A DNA stretch of 64,000 nt from Planctomycetota bacterium (lineage in GTDB: Bacteria > Planctomycetota > MHYJ01 > JACQXL01 > JACRIJ01). Within the stretch, counting starts at the first letter, position 1; each line of letters opens with the position of its first letter. The DNA lies in the NCBI GenBank assembly GCA_016220095.1, contig JACRIJ010000104.1, forward strand, positions 1-64,000, written 5' to 3'. This document shows, one piece after another, positions 33,500 through 41,304 of this stretch. Position numbers and translations under genes: made by a program. The notes beneath the pieces were generated by a model, which was not told the DNA's origin, searched no databases, and saw only the letters and a program-made list of their open reading frames with translations.

Positions 33500-34774
33500 A
33501 TGAAAAAAATCGCAATTGTTTCAGTATTGCTCGGTTCAACAGCAATGCTGATAGGCATTTCGCTCGCGCAGGAGGCGAAGCCTAAAGACAATATCGCTGA
33601 AATCTGCTACGGGTGCCATAAGGAACTCAGGGAATCCTTCGCCGGTAAAACTATGCACAAGCCGGTGGAAAAAGGGAATTGCACTGCCTGCCATAATCCG
33701 CACGCGTCCAAAGCCGAACATCTTATGAAGAAAACCGAATCCAAAACATGCCTTGCGCAGGAATGTCACGCAGGACAAAAGGAACTTTTTGGCCGCGCCT
33801 TTCAGCATACGCCGGTTAAAAACGGTCAATGTTCTCCATGTCACGAACCGCACGCGTCTAAAGAAAAACACATGCTGAAAAAGGCGTCCATGGAAATATG
33901 TGCCGATTGCCACAATATTAAAAAAATGGCTGGAGACAAGACGGTCCTGCACGGACCTTTCAGGGATGGTCAGTGCCTCGCCTGCCATGACGCGCATTCG
34001 GGGAATTATTCCGGAAACATAATAAAAAAGAACGTGGATATCTGCACCGCATGCCACGCGGCAAACGACAAATTAAAAGAAAAACACGACCAGTTTGATA
34101 TGTCTGCCGTGGACTGTACGATATGCCATTCACCGCATTATAGCGGTTATCAAAACATGCTCAAAGCGGTCGTGCACAAGCCGGTTGGCGAGAAGGCATG
34201 CGATAAATGCCATGAGAACCTGACAGGCAATAAACCTGACCCGAAAAAACTTGTTAAACCAGTGCCCGATTTGTGCTTTGAATGCCATGATAAAAAGAGC
34301 CATTCCGCTTCCAATGTGCATAAGCCTGACCAGGACGGCAATTGTCTTACATGCCACGAAGTGCACGCGTCTGATTTCAAACACTTGCTTAACCAGCGTA
34401 CGCCGGATTTGTGTTTCAAATGCCACAAGGGAATGGAAAGGTTCGTAAAGATGCAGTATCCGCATAATCCGGTGATGAATGGCGAATGCAATGCCTGTCA
34501 TTCGGCGCATTCGTCGGAAAACAAGAAACTTCTTGTTGATATGGACTATACAAAAATGTGTATGGCTTGCCACAAAAAGCGTGACACGCACCCCGTGGAC
34601 AAGATCGCGTCAAACACCATAGAAACATTTGAAAATTCACTGGTTAAACTTGATGCCAATCGTAAAGTGGTCTGCATCTCCTGCCATAATCCGCACGGGA
34701 GTGACGAGGAAAACATTCTGCACTACAACAAGGAAAGGGATTTGTGCATACAATGCCATAAGAAGGAACGTTAA
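33500..34774 (+). CDS. Multihaem c-type cytochrome, about 16 haem sites
   Basis: 424 aa with a signal peptide (MKKIAIVSVLLGSTAMLIGISLAQ). Fifteen CxxCH motifs and one CX4CH variant (CLAQECH, the third site). The CX4CH is in the same register as that of gene 31,499 and both read xECH. Many motifs are followed by PHAS or AHS, as in the doubled-CxxCH family. AAGGAG at 33,489-33,494 fixes the start. It closes the dense cytochrome series. Confidence 0.93.
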   Translation: MKKIAIVSVLLGSTAMLIGISLAQEAKPKDNIAEICYGCHKELRESFAGKTMHKPVEKGNCTACHNPHASKAEHLMKKTESKTCLAQECHAGQKELFGRAFQHTPVKNGQCSPCHEPHASKEKHMLKKASMEICADCHNIKKMAGDKTVLHGPFRDGQCLACHDAHSGNYSGNIIKKNVDICTACHAANDKLKEKHDQFDMSAVDCTICHSPHYSGYQNMLKAVVHKPVGEKACDKCHENLTGNKPDPKKLVKPVPDLCFECHDKKSHSASNVHKPDQDGNCLTCHEVHASDFKHLLNQRTPDLCFKCHKGMERFVKMQYPHNPVMNGECNACHSAHSSENKKLLVDMDYTKMCMACHKKRDTHPVDKIASNTIETFENSLVKLDANRKVVCISCHNPHGSDEENILHYNKERDLCIQCHKKER

Positions 34775-34821
34775 AAACCCGCTTGCTTTTTCCTGTTTTT
34801 TCTTATACACTCTGTATAATT

Positions 34822-35169
34822 ATGGCAATACCGTTACTGCTGGTCATAAATAATTTCCTCCACGATTTTTCTGCCGCCATGCTGTTATGTTCGGCAATAT
34901 GCATCTGGCTGGTAAGGCGGAACTTCCACGGCGATGCAGGCGGCGTATCATCAGTTATTGCGCGAAATATTACAAGCAAACTGTCCCTGATATTCTATTT
35001 GTCGCTTGGGTTTGTCGTTATCGGAGGTGCGATTCGCGCCTGGGCGTATCGTACTTATGAATGGATTACGCCCCTGGGACAGTCGCAGGTTACGGTACTT
35101 ATAGTTAAACACGCTCTTTTTGCCGCGTGTTTGCTTGTCGCGGTTTATATAGTGTTGAAAAAAAAATAA
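34822..35169 (+). CDS. Small integral membrane protein, unknown
   Basis: 115 aa from ATG 34,822 (the track's 34,783 is a TTG). Three TM segments (about 5-30, 50-72, 90-110) and conserved-looking His/Trp residues (NNFLHDFSAAMLL, RAWAYRTYEW, IVKHALF). The pattern recalls small haem- or quinone-binding membrane proteins, but I do not recognise a family. TATAAT lies 1 nt before the ATG and is probably chance. It follows the last cytochrome by 47 nt. Confidence 0.7.
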   Translation: MAIPLLLVINNFLHDFSAAMLLCSAICIWLVRRNFHGDAGGVSSVIARNITSKLSLIFYLSLGFVVIGGAIRAWAYRTYEWITPLGQSQVTVLIVKHALFAACLLVAVYIVLKKK

Positions 35170-35295
35170 GGAAAAGTTTGAGTTGCAATTTACCCCGCTT
35201 TACTGAACCATTATGTATTAGCGTGAAAGAGGAGATGAGTGATTCTTGGTGAAATAATCGGCTTCTTGATATTTACAACAGTTTTCTTAGCTGTA

Positions 35296-35329
35296 ACTTC
35301 GTGTCTTCGGGCCTTCGTGGCAATAAATA
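35296..35329. repeat. Dispersed repeat family E (TTCGTGTCTTCG...CTTCGTGGC), copy 1
   Basis: CTTCGTGTCTTCGGGCCTTCGTGGCAATAAAT. Related copies at 38,797-38,821 (TTCGTGACTTCGCGTCTTCGTGGCT) and 40,617-40,646 (TTCTTCGTGTCCTCGCGCCCTCGTGGCTAA). All are intergenic. Confidence 0.65.
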
Positions 35330-35342
35330 GTTGTTGTTTTGC

Positions 35343-36041
35343 ATGAGCATATCATTTTTACGACTTATAAGAATAGCGAATTTTCCCAGTGCGGTTTCAA
35401 ACGTCTGGGCCGGGTACGTGTTGGCATCAGCCGGCAAGGTTGACTCCGTGGTGTTTGGCATCGGGGCCTTATCTTCCGGGCTGGCGTATTCCGGTGGCAT
35501 GGCGCTGAACGATTACCTGGACCGCGAAAACGACGCTACGGAACATCCTGAGCGTGTTGTGCCTTCGGGGAAGATTCCCGCCCTGGCCGCGCTTGAGACG
35601 GCTATTGCCTTATTGGCATTGGCCGTTTTAACAGCGGGCATCTGGTTTAACAGGCAGTCGTTTTACGTGATGGTATTGATTACTGCGGGGGTCATGGCAT
35701 ACGATGCGGTGCTGAAGAGGTATTGGCCGACTGCGGGCATAGGCATGGGATTATGCAGGGGGCTGAATTGTCTTTTCGGGATGTCGCTTATCGGGCAGAT
35801 AAACCTGTCGCTTTTGATTTATCCAGCGGCGATGTTCGCGTACATTGGAGCGTTGACGCTCCTGGCGCGGCAGGAATCAAGGAGCGCGGTAATTGAAAAG
35901 GCCGTAAAATTCGGCCTGTTTGGCATAGTGGTTTTAGACGCGGCGTTTTTGTTTGCGTACGGATATAATTGGCAGGCCGCGGCAGGCCTGGGATTGCTCG
36001 TGCTGATGGCATTGTTAAGCAGGATGTTCAAAATGACGTAA
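35343..36041 (+). CDS. UbiA-family prenyltransferase
   Basis: 232 aa from ATG 35,343. Polytopic membrane enzyme with the prenyl-diphosphate site NDYLDRENDATEHPERVVPSG and a second polar loop around YDAVLKRYW, plus the GRG-like CRGLN in the following helix. UbiA enzymes attach prenyl chains to quinone, haem or other acceptors. It is shorter than most family members. Beside a respiratory cluster it could act in quinone synthesis, but the acceptor cannot be read from the sequence. Confidence 0.85.
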   Translation: MSISFLRLIRIANFPSAVSNVWAGYVLASAGKVDSVVFGIGALSSGLAYSGGMALNDYLDRENDATEHPERVVPSGKIPALAALETAIALLALAVLTAGIWFNRQSFYVMVLITAGVMAYDAVLKRYWPTAGIGMGLCRGLNCLFGMSLIGQINLSLLIYPAAMFAYIGALTLLARQESRSAVIEKAVKFGLFGIVVLDAAFLFAYGYNWQAAAGLGLLVLMALLSRMFKMT

Positions 36042-36048
36042 AAAATCC

Positions 36049-36076
36049 TTGATTTTTGTCCGTATGCGGATATAAT
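36049..36076 (+). promoter_or_regulatory. Predicted promoter upstream of rubredoxin
   Basis: TTGATT at 36,049-36,054, 16-nt spacer, TATAAT at 36,071-36,076. It is immediately after the UbiA stop and about 90 nt before the rubredoxin ATG. The leader contains an inverted repeat of TTTAAGATTT / AAAATCTTAA type. Confidence 0.6.
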
Positions 36077-36167
36077 AAGCCATAAGCCCCTAAAGAATAA
36101 ATTTAAGATTTCTTCGGCGTATTTCATGAAAATCTTAATTCTTAAATCTAACATCTTAAATTTCCAT

Positions 36168-36332
36168 ATGCTTAAGTATAAATGCACAGTTTGCGATTAC
36201 GTTTACGATCCGGAAATCGGCGATCCGGATTCAGGCATAAAACCCGGCACTCTTTTTGAAGACCTGCCGGCCGATTGGGCGTGCCCTCTCTGCGGCGTCG
36301 GTAAGGATGAGTTTGAAAAGGAAAATCAATAA
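36168..36332 (+). CDS. Rubredoxin
   Basis: 54 aa from ATG 36,168; the track start 36,126 is in leader repeat DNA. Small one-iron electron carrier with both knuckles, [16 protein letters not shown] and [13 protein letters not shown]. The full rubredoxin length is present. It most likely donates electrons to the flavodiiron protein encoded next, a standard pairing in anaerobes for reducing O2 or NO. Confidence 0.95.
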   Translation: MLKYKCTVCDYVYDPEIGDPDSGIKPGTLFEDLPADWACPLCGVGKDEFEKENQ

Positions 36333-36371
36333 AGCCAAGTCGTAATCTTGAACGATAAGGCTGCGATAATT

Positions 36372-36450
36372 AACCACTGAATGCACTGAAACCACGGAAT
36401 GCGACCGTTTGGACGCAAGTTTTTCAGTGAATTCAGTGTTTTCAGTGGTT
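36372..36450. repeat. Inverted repeat AACCACTGAATGCACTGAA between rubredoxin and flavodiiron genes
   Basis: AACCACTGAATGCACTGAA (36,372-36,390) and TTCAGTGTTTTCAGTGGTT (36,432-36,450) are inverted with two mismatches. The related phrase CACAGAGTGCACAGAGACCACGG occurs in the por operon gap near 921. Could act as a hairpin or be a dispersed element. Confidence 0.6.
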
Positions 36451-36499
36451 GAATCGTTCGTAATAACGTTTATACTTTACAGTTAGGATTTAATAAAAG

Positions 36500-37687
36500 A
36501 TGGCAGTTATGCAAATAAAACCGAACATATACTCCGTTGGGGCAATTGACTGGAACCGCCGGCTCTTTGACGAGCTTATCCCGATCCCTGAAGGCACCAG
36601 TTATAATTCATATGTTATTAAAGGCGCTGAAAAAACCGCTCTTATTGACGCCGTTGACCCGTCAAAAGAATCCGAGCTTATCGCGAATCTCCAAAAACTC
36701 GGCATAAAAAAAATTGATTACCTTGTTTCCAACCACGCCGAACAGGACCACTCCGGCGCTATCCCCTCCATATTAAAACTCTATCCCGATGCGAAAGTCG
36801 TGACCAATCAGAAATGCAAGTCCATGCTCATGGACCTGCTTCTTATTCCGGATGAAAAATTCATTGTCATAGCCGACGGCCAGGCGCTTTCCCTGGGCGG
36901 CAAGACACTGCAATTCATGCTCGCCCCGTGGGTGCATTGGCCGGAAACGATGTTTACTTGCCTGCCTGAAGACAAAATACTTTTCACCTGCGATTTCTTC
37001 GGTTCGCATAAGGCTACAAGCGAACTTTTCACCTCCATTGACTACAACATATACGATTCGGCAAAGAGATATTATGCCGAGATAATGATGCCTTTCAGGA
37101 CGCAGATACAAAAACACATTGAAAAGGTAAGGGAATTGAATCCTGAAATCATCGCGCCCAGCCACGGTCCGTTGTATAAGAAGCCTGAATTTATTATAAA
37201 CGCGTACGCGGATTGGGTTTCCGATAATGTCAAAAATACGGTTCTCGTGCCGTACGTGTCCATGCACGGCAGTACGGCGAAAATGGTTGAATATCTCGTC
37301 GGCGCCCTTATGGAAAGAGGGATTGCGGTAAAACCGTTTGACCTGCCGAAGACCGATATAGGCGAACTTGCGATATCCCTCGTGGACGCCGCAACGGTCG
37401 TATTCGCCGCCCCGACAGTGCTTTTCGGCGCGCATCCGGGCGTGGTTTACGCGGCCTATCTGGCCAATGCCATTCATCCGAAGGTAAAGTTCGCGTCCAT
37501 TATAGGTTCGTACGGCTGGGCCGGAAAGACCGTTGAACAAATTAAAGGGCTCCTGCCCAATATAAAGGCGGAATTCCTTGAACCGGTCGTAATCAAGGGT
37601 TTTCCGAAGGAAGAAAATTTCAAGGCCCTTGACCGGCTGGCGGACGATATATTGCGGAAACACGGGGAAATTGGAATCGTAAAATAA
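36500..37687 (+). CDS. Flavodiiron protein (FprA/rubredoxin:oxygen oxidoreductase)
   Basis: 395 aa. N-terminal metallo-beta-lactamase-like diiron domain with the H-x-E-x-D-H motif (SNHAEQDHSG), followed by a C-terminal flavodoxin domain (VPYVSMHGSTAKMVEYLVGAL...GSYGWAGKTVEQIKG) that binds FMN. Such proteins reduce O2 to water, or NO to N2O, in the cytoplasm of anaerobes, with electrons from rubredoxin. The rubredoxin gene is upstream and a ferritin-like gene downstream, forming an oxygen-defence cluster. Confidence 0.95.
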   Translation: MAVMQIKPNIYSVGAIDWNRRLFDELIPIPEGTSYNSYVIKGAEKTALIDAVDPSKESELIANLQKLGIKKIDYLVSNHAEQDHSGAIPSILKLYPDAKVVTNQKCKSMLMDLLLIPDEKFIVIADGQALSLGGKTLQFMLAPWVHWPETMFTCLPEDKILFTCDFFGSHKATSELFTSIDYNIYDSAKRYYAEIMMPFRTQIQKHIEKVRELNPEIIAPSHGPLYKKPEFIINAYADWVSDNVKNTVLVPYVSMHGSTAKMVEYLVGALMERGIAVKPFDLPKTDIGELAISLVDAATVVFAAPTVLFGAHPGVVYAAYLANAIHPKVKFASIIGSYGWAGKTVEQIKGLLPNIKAEFLEPVVIKGFPKEENFKALDRLADDILRKHGEIGIVK

Positions 37688-37712
37688 AAATGAAGGACGT
37701 TAAGTATTAAAT
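37684..37712. repeat. Short family B-like repeat
   Basis: AATAAAAATGAAGGACGTTAAGTATTAA directly after the flavodiiron stop shares the AAAATGAAGGACGT core of family B. It is a partial copy. Confidence 0.45.
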
Positions 37713-37740
37713 AACAAATTTTTAGAAAGGAGATTTGTTT

Positions 37741-38217
37741 ATGGGAAAACAAGGTACAAAAGTTGCAGATCTGAACGTAAAGGAACTGCTGAATGACCTG
37801 AATAAGGTCTATGCCGATGAATGGCTCGCCCACTATTCGTATTGGTTTATGGCGCATTCGGTAACGGGTCCGGGCTATGAGGACATGGGCGAATTCTTTG
37901 AAAAACTTGCCAAGGACGAGGCCGAACACGCCGGTGAAATCGCGGACAGGATGATTGAATTGGGCGGCATGCCGGTTGTCAACATGATGGAACTTGAAAA
38001 GAACGCCAATGCGCCCTATCCGAAACCCCCGAAGGGAACCTCGGATTATAAAAAGATGATTCAGGTCGTCCTTGACGCTGAAGCCGGCGCGATTGACGCA
38101 TACAATAAGCTCGCCGCGAAAACCATGGGTAAAGATCATGTGACATACCAGTTAGTATGCCATATTCTTGCCGAAGAAGTCGTGCATGAAGAGATGTTTG
38201 AAGATTTGTTAGATTAA
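37741..38217 (+). CDS. Ferritin-like / bacterioferritin-family diiron protein
   Basis: 158 aa from ATG 37,741, which follows AGAAAGGAGA; the track start 37,735 is a TTG. Four-helix ferritin-like fold with metal ligands in ADEWLAHYSYW, DEAEHAGEIADRM, DAEAGAIDAYN and EEVVHEEMFEDLL. It resembles the bacterioferritin/Dps-like group of anaerobes that store or oxidise iron and remove peroxide. Third gene of the oxygen-defence cluster. Confidence 0.85.
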   Translation: MGKQGTKVADLNVKELLNDLNKVYADEWLAHYSYWFMAHSVTGPGYEDMGEFFEKLAKDEAEHAGEIADRMIELGGMPVVNMMELEKNANAPYPKPPKGTSDYKKMIQVVLDAEAGAIDAYNKLAAKTMGKDHVTYQLVCHILAEEVVHEEMFEDLLD

Positions 38218-38237
38218 TCGCTGATTGCGTAAAAATC

Positions 38238-38266
38238 GCAGAGACGCCCCGACGGGGCGTCTCTGC
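38238..38266 (+). terminator. Perfect palindrome GCAGAGACGCCCCG / CGGGGCGTCTCTGC
   Basis: Fourteen-bp arms at 38,238-38,251 and 38,253-38,266, followed by ATTTTGTTT. It probably ends transcription of the ferritin-like gene. The same design recurs at 50,335-50,364 (CGTAGAGACACGCC / GGCGTGTCTCTACG), so it is family C of dispersed palindromes. Confidence 0.75.
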
Positions 38267-38277
38267 ATTTTGTTTAA

Positions 38278-38751
38278 ATGAACAAAAATTCAGCCAAAAA
38301 AATCGGTGTTTTCCTTTGCAAGCGGCAAGCGGCCCTTTCCGTCGCCGAGTCCTGCACCGGCGGCCTTATAGGGCATGAGATAACGAACGTGCCGGGCAGT
38401 TCGGATTATTTTACCGGCGGCGTTATCGCGTATTCAAACGCGGCCAAGGCAAAATTGCTCGGGGTAAAAAAAAATACGCTGGCAAAATACGGCGCCGTGA
38501 GCGCGCAGGCCGCGAAGGAAATGGCTGAAGGGTGTCGCAGGGTATTCAAAAGTAATTATGCCGTAGCCGTTACCGGCATAGCAGGTCCCTCCGGAGGCAC
38601 AAAAGAAAAACCCACAGGGTTGGTATACATCGCGGTTGCAGATAAAAAAAGTACCGTCTGCAGGAAATTTATTTTTGCCGGTCCGCGCCTGCGCGTAAAA
38701 CAACAGGCCTGCGAAAAGACCCTGCAATTCCTGCTGGAATACATACGTTAG
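38278..38751 (+). CDS. Nicotinamide-nucleotide amidohydrolase (PncC / CinA C-terminal domain)
   Basis: 157 aa, a stand-alone CinA_C domain that deamidates NMN to nicotinic acid mononucleotide in pyridine-nucleotide salvage. Motifs: SVAESCTGGLIGHEITNVPGSSDYFTGGVIAYSNAAKAKLLGV and VAVTGIAGPSGGTKEKPTGLVYIAV. Full length for the single-domain form. The ATG has no clear Shine-Dalgarno and lies 12 nt after the family C palindrome. Confidence 0.92.
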   Translation: MNKNSAKKIGVFLCKRQAALSVAESCTGGLIGHEITNVPGSSDYFTGGVIAYSNAAKAKLLGVKKNTLAKYGAVSAQAAKEMAEGCRRVFKSNYAVAVTGIAGPSGGTKEKPTGLVYIAVADKKSTVCRKFIFAGPRLRVKQQACEKTLQFLLEYIR

Positions 38752-38796
38752 AGTTTTAGCGTTCGTCAGGATGTGAGGCATTTTTCCTGTGAATAT

Positions 38797-38928
38797 TCGT
38801 GACTTCGCGTCTTCGTGGCTCGTTTTTGGTTGCGGCTATGTTGCTTTATACGCTTATACTCCGTAACCCCTTAACAGGGTGAATACATAGATTCACCCCT
38901 ACTCCGTAACTCTGTAACCCCTTAACCT
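38797..38928. repeat. Composite intergenic repeats (families E, K and D)
   Basis: Contains the E phrase (38,797-38,821), TTTTTGGTTGCGGCTATGTTGCTTTATA (38,823-38,850; family K, also at 1031 and inverted at 57,022), and CTCCGTAACCCCTTAACAGGGTGAATACATAGATTCACCCCTACTCCGTAACTC (38,859-38,915). GGGTGAATACATAGATTCACCC at 38,877-38,898 is palindromic. Its reverse complement matches the block at 47,130-47,182. Confidence 0.7.
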
Positions 38929-38929
38929 T

Positions 38930-40309
38930 ATGTCTTATTGCCGGAAAACTTTTTTTGTAACAATAGCCTGTTGCGCCATTATAGCCGTTTTTGTCCGCCC
39001 CGCTTATTCACAGGCGCCGCCGGAAAAAAAGCCCGCGCCAATAAAAGCGCCTGCCGGCGATGCTGAAAAATTGTCCGCTTCAGCCAAACTCATAAAAGAT
39101 TATTTCAAGGCGAAAACCCCGGAAGAACGCGGCAGGATAATTGAGGAATTGGAAAAAATCGGCTTTATGCCGCCGGCGAAAGACCTGTCGCGGATAATAA
39201 AAGAGGCGGCAGTCTATCCTGATATGGCGCCGCTTAAAAGGACGACACGTAAAATCAAGGTGAACGGCGAAGAATACACCTACGAATTGTCTCCGCCGAA
39301 GGGCTATTCGCCGAAAAAAGAAGAACCGTTGATTATTTCGCTTCACGGTTCCGGCGGGGACGGCATGAACGCCCTGCATCTATGGCGCATACACCCTGAC
39401 GACCAGGACGCGGCAAAAGACAAAATAATTGACAGTATAATATTGTCCGGGCAAACACCTCCCCCCAAAAACAGCATGCGCGTCACCCCTATAGTAAAAA
39501 CAGAGCAATATATTATAGCGGCGCCCACACTGGAAAAAGTGCCGCAGGGCGGCGCGCCGACCGACCTGCTGGAACACTTGCTTCCGGCGTTATTGCAGGA
39601 TGTAACTTCAACATGCAATGTTGATACAAACCGTATTTTTATAGTCGGATTTTCAATGGGCGGGCATTTCACGTGGGCTGAAACCCTGCACCAGCCCGAT
39701 TATTTCGCCGGCGCCATTCCAATGATGGGCGCGTGCGACGATATGAATACCCTTTCCAATCTGCAATCCCTTCCGGTTTATATAATACACGGCGACAAAG
39801 ACACTATCGTGCCGGTGGAATGTTCAAGAAGCGCGAACGAGGCGCTGACCGCGTTGAAATACGATGTCATCTACCGCGAGCAAAAAGGATTGGGCCACTA
39901 TTTGTTTTCAGACAAAAGCCCGGAATGCGCAAAATTGCTTGCGTGGATAAAATCCAAGACGCGCAATCCCTATATCAAAAAGATAAGCTATAGATTTTCA
40001 GGCCAATCCGCCCCCGTGAAGAGGATTTATTGGCTGGAAGTTTCGCAGAAGGAGTTGAATCCTTTTACGGTAGAGGCCGAGGTTGCCGATAATACAATTA
40101 ATATCAAATCCGCAGGTCTGGCCGAGATGACGGTTTTGCTGAATTCGGAGATTGTTGATTTCGCAAAAGACGTTATCATTCGCGTAAACGGCAACGAAGT
40201 TTTCAAGGGCAAGTCAAGTCCGTCATATAAATTCCTTCTGGAAAATTACCAGGAATACAAGGATCCGAATAGTTTATTCACGGCCGGGGTCAAGCTGAAG
40301 ATACGTTAA
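38930..40309 (+). CDS. Exported alpha/beta-hydrolase esterase
   Basis: 459 aa with a signal peptide (to about VRPAYSQ) and a Pro/Lys-rich linker. The alpha/beta-hydrolase core has the oxyanion stretch ISLHGSGGDG, the nucleophile elbow GFSMGG (S242), HGDKDTIVP and H323 in GLGHYLF. This resembles the PHB-depolymerase/feruloyl-esterase-like group. About 110 residues of helix precede the core and a beta-rich domain of about 120 residues follows. Periplasmic or extracellular ester hydrolysis is expected; the substrate is unknown. Confidence 0.85.
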   Translation: MSYCRKTFFVTIACCAIIAVFVRPAYSQAPPEKKPAPIKAPAGDAEKLSASAKLIKDYFKAKTPEERGRIIEELEKIGFMPPAKDLSRIIKEAAVYPDMAPLKRTTRKIKVNGEEYTYELSPPKGYSPKKEEPLIISLHGSGGDGMNALHLWRIHPDDQDAAKDKIIDSIILSGQTPPPKNSMRVTPIVKTEQYIIAAPTLEKVPQGGAPTDLLEHLLPALLQDVTSTCNVDTNRIFIVGFSMGGHFTWAETLHQPDYFAGAIPMMGACDDMNTLSNLQSLPVYIIHGDKDTIVPVECSRSANEALTALKYDVIYREQKGLGHYLFSDKSPECAKLLAWIKSKTRNPYIKKISYRFSGQSAPVKRIYWLEVSQKELNPFTVEAEVADNTINIKSAGLAEMTVLLNSEIVDFAKDVIIRVNGNEVFKGKSSPSYKFLLENYQEYKDPNSLFTAGVKLKIR

Positions 40310-40310
40310 T

Positions 40311-40370
40311 AATGAAAAATGAAAAAGGAAGAATGAAGGACTGGACGAAGAATCGAGTAGCGAGTACCGA
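40311..40370. repeat. Family B-like and G-like repeats after the esterase gene
   Basis: AATGAAAAATGAAAAAGGAAGAATGAAGGAC followed by AGTAGCGAGTACCGAGGGACGAA. The first part matches family B, the second the AGTAGCGAGGGACGACG phrase in the por gap. Confidence 0.6.
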
Positions 40371-40399
40371 GGGACGAAACGACGAACACACCCCTTAAT

Positions 40400-40562
40400 C
40401 CCCTCTTACTACGGAGAGAATAATATACTTGACATTTGAAGGTAGCCGCAGGCTTTAGCCTGCGCTTAGAATCCAGTATTACAGCGCAACCTAAAGGTTG
40501 CGGCTACCTTAGCGCTGGCTATAAATGCCAAGTATATTATGCTCCGAGTGATAATAGAGGGG
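40400..40562. mobile_element. 163-bp nested-palindrome element (MITE-like)
   Basis: Imperfect terminal inverted repeats of about 40 bp begin CCCCTCT and contain CGGAG then ATAATATACTTGACATTT / ATAATATACTTGGCATTT. Inside, GGTAGCCG (40,441-40,448) pairs with CGGCTACC (40,501-40,508), enclosing two perfect hairpins: CGCAGGCT-TT-AGCCTGCG and CGCAACCT-AA-AGGTTGCG. The whole can fold as one cruciform. No ORF of its own. Likely a non-autonomous mobile element or repeat; no clear target-site duplication was seen. Confidence 0.7.
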
Positions 40563-40656
40563 AAAACTTACGGCTCTAAATCCCTCTTTCAGGCCAATGT
40601 AAGCAGAAAGCGTCGTTCTTCGTGTCCTCGCGCCCTCGTGGCTAAATAACGTTTCC

Positions 40657-40724
40657 GTTTTTGTAAGGTACCAACCGACAAAAACCTCCAGTTTTTGCAA
40701 GGTAACAGTTGACATTTCCGGAGG
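40657..40724. repeat. Two direct 34-bp repeats GTTTTTG(T/C)AAGGTA
   Basis: GTTTTTGTAAGGTACCAACCGACA... (40,657-40,690) and GTTTTTGCAAGGTAACAGTTGACA... (40,691-40,724) are adjacent, diverged direct repeats upstream of the DUF488 pair. Function unknown. Confidence 0.55.
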
Positions 40725-40814
40725 CTTATATTTTCAATAAGAAGCGGCATATTCTTGGTTTATGGCTTTTTATCCTATGCGAAATCGTTAGAACATAAAG
40801 TACTATAAAAATAT

Positions 40815-40843
40815 TTGACAAATATGCTGTATTGATATATAAT
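40815..40843 (+). promoter_or_regulatory. Consensus promoter of the DUF488 pair, leaderless
   Basis: TTGACA at 40,815-40,820, 17-nt spacer, TATAAT at 40,838-40,843: a perfect sigma70 promoter. The ATG at 40,851 is 7 nt downstream with no room for a ribosome site. Confidence 0.8.
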
Positions 40844-40850
40844 TGCGTAT

Positions 40851-41294
40851 ATGAAAAAGAATGAAATTTATACGATAGGATACGAGGGCAAACAGATTGA
40901 GGAGTTCATTTTCTTTCTGAAAAAATTCAACATCACCCGTCTTATTGATATACGAGAAGTTCCAATTTCAAGGAAAAAGGGTTTTTCCAAAATAGCATTA
41001 AAAAATCAGCTCAACTCGGCAAACATTGAGTATGTGCATATAAAATCGTTAGGGAGTCCAGGTTATCTTAGAGATAAACTGAAATCCGACAGGGATTACG
41101 ATTATTTTTTCAAGACATATTCTGAATATTTGGCAAAAAACAGCAACGCTATTAAGGAATTGCTCCAATATACAGATAAGGGTACGAATTGCCTTATGTG
41201 TTTTGAAAAAAATTATGAAAAATGTCATAGATCTGTCGTTATTAACGCATTTCAAAAATATAGCGCAACCCAGATAACCATACAACATATTTAA
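40851..41294 (+). CDS. DUF488 family protein
   Basis: 147 aa. Typical DUF488 features: an N-terminal YTIGYEGKQIEEFIFFLKKFNITRLIDIREVP, the small-protein spacing, and the C-terminal CLMCFEKNYEKCHRSVV (C-x-E...CHR). The biochemical role is not established; the family often sits in accessory regions. The gene is AT-rich compared with its neighbours and is followed at 10 nt by a protein of unknown family, suggesting a transferred two-gene module. Confidence 0.85.
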   Translation: MKKNEIYTIGYEGKQIEEFIFFLKKFNITRLIDIREVPISRKKGFSKIALKNQLNSANIEYVHIKSLGSPGYLRDKLKSDRDYDYFFKTYSEYLAKNSNAIKELLQYTDKGTNCLMCFEKNYEKCHRSVVINAFQKYSATQITIQHI

Positions 41295-41304
41295 TAATTG
41301 TAAA

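Noticed and set aside
34815-34820. TATAAT directly before the ATG at 34,822
   Set aside because: Only 1 nt separates it from the start and there is no -35 at 16-18 nt, so it is unlikely to be the promoter.
40509-40715. 68-aa minus-strand ORF
   Set aside because: It lies on the MITE-like element and direct repeats, with no protein features.
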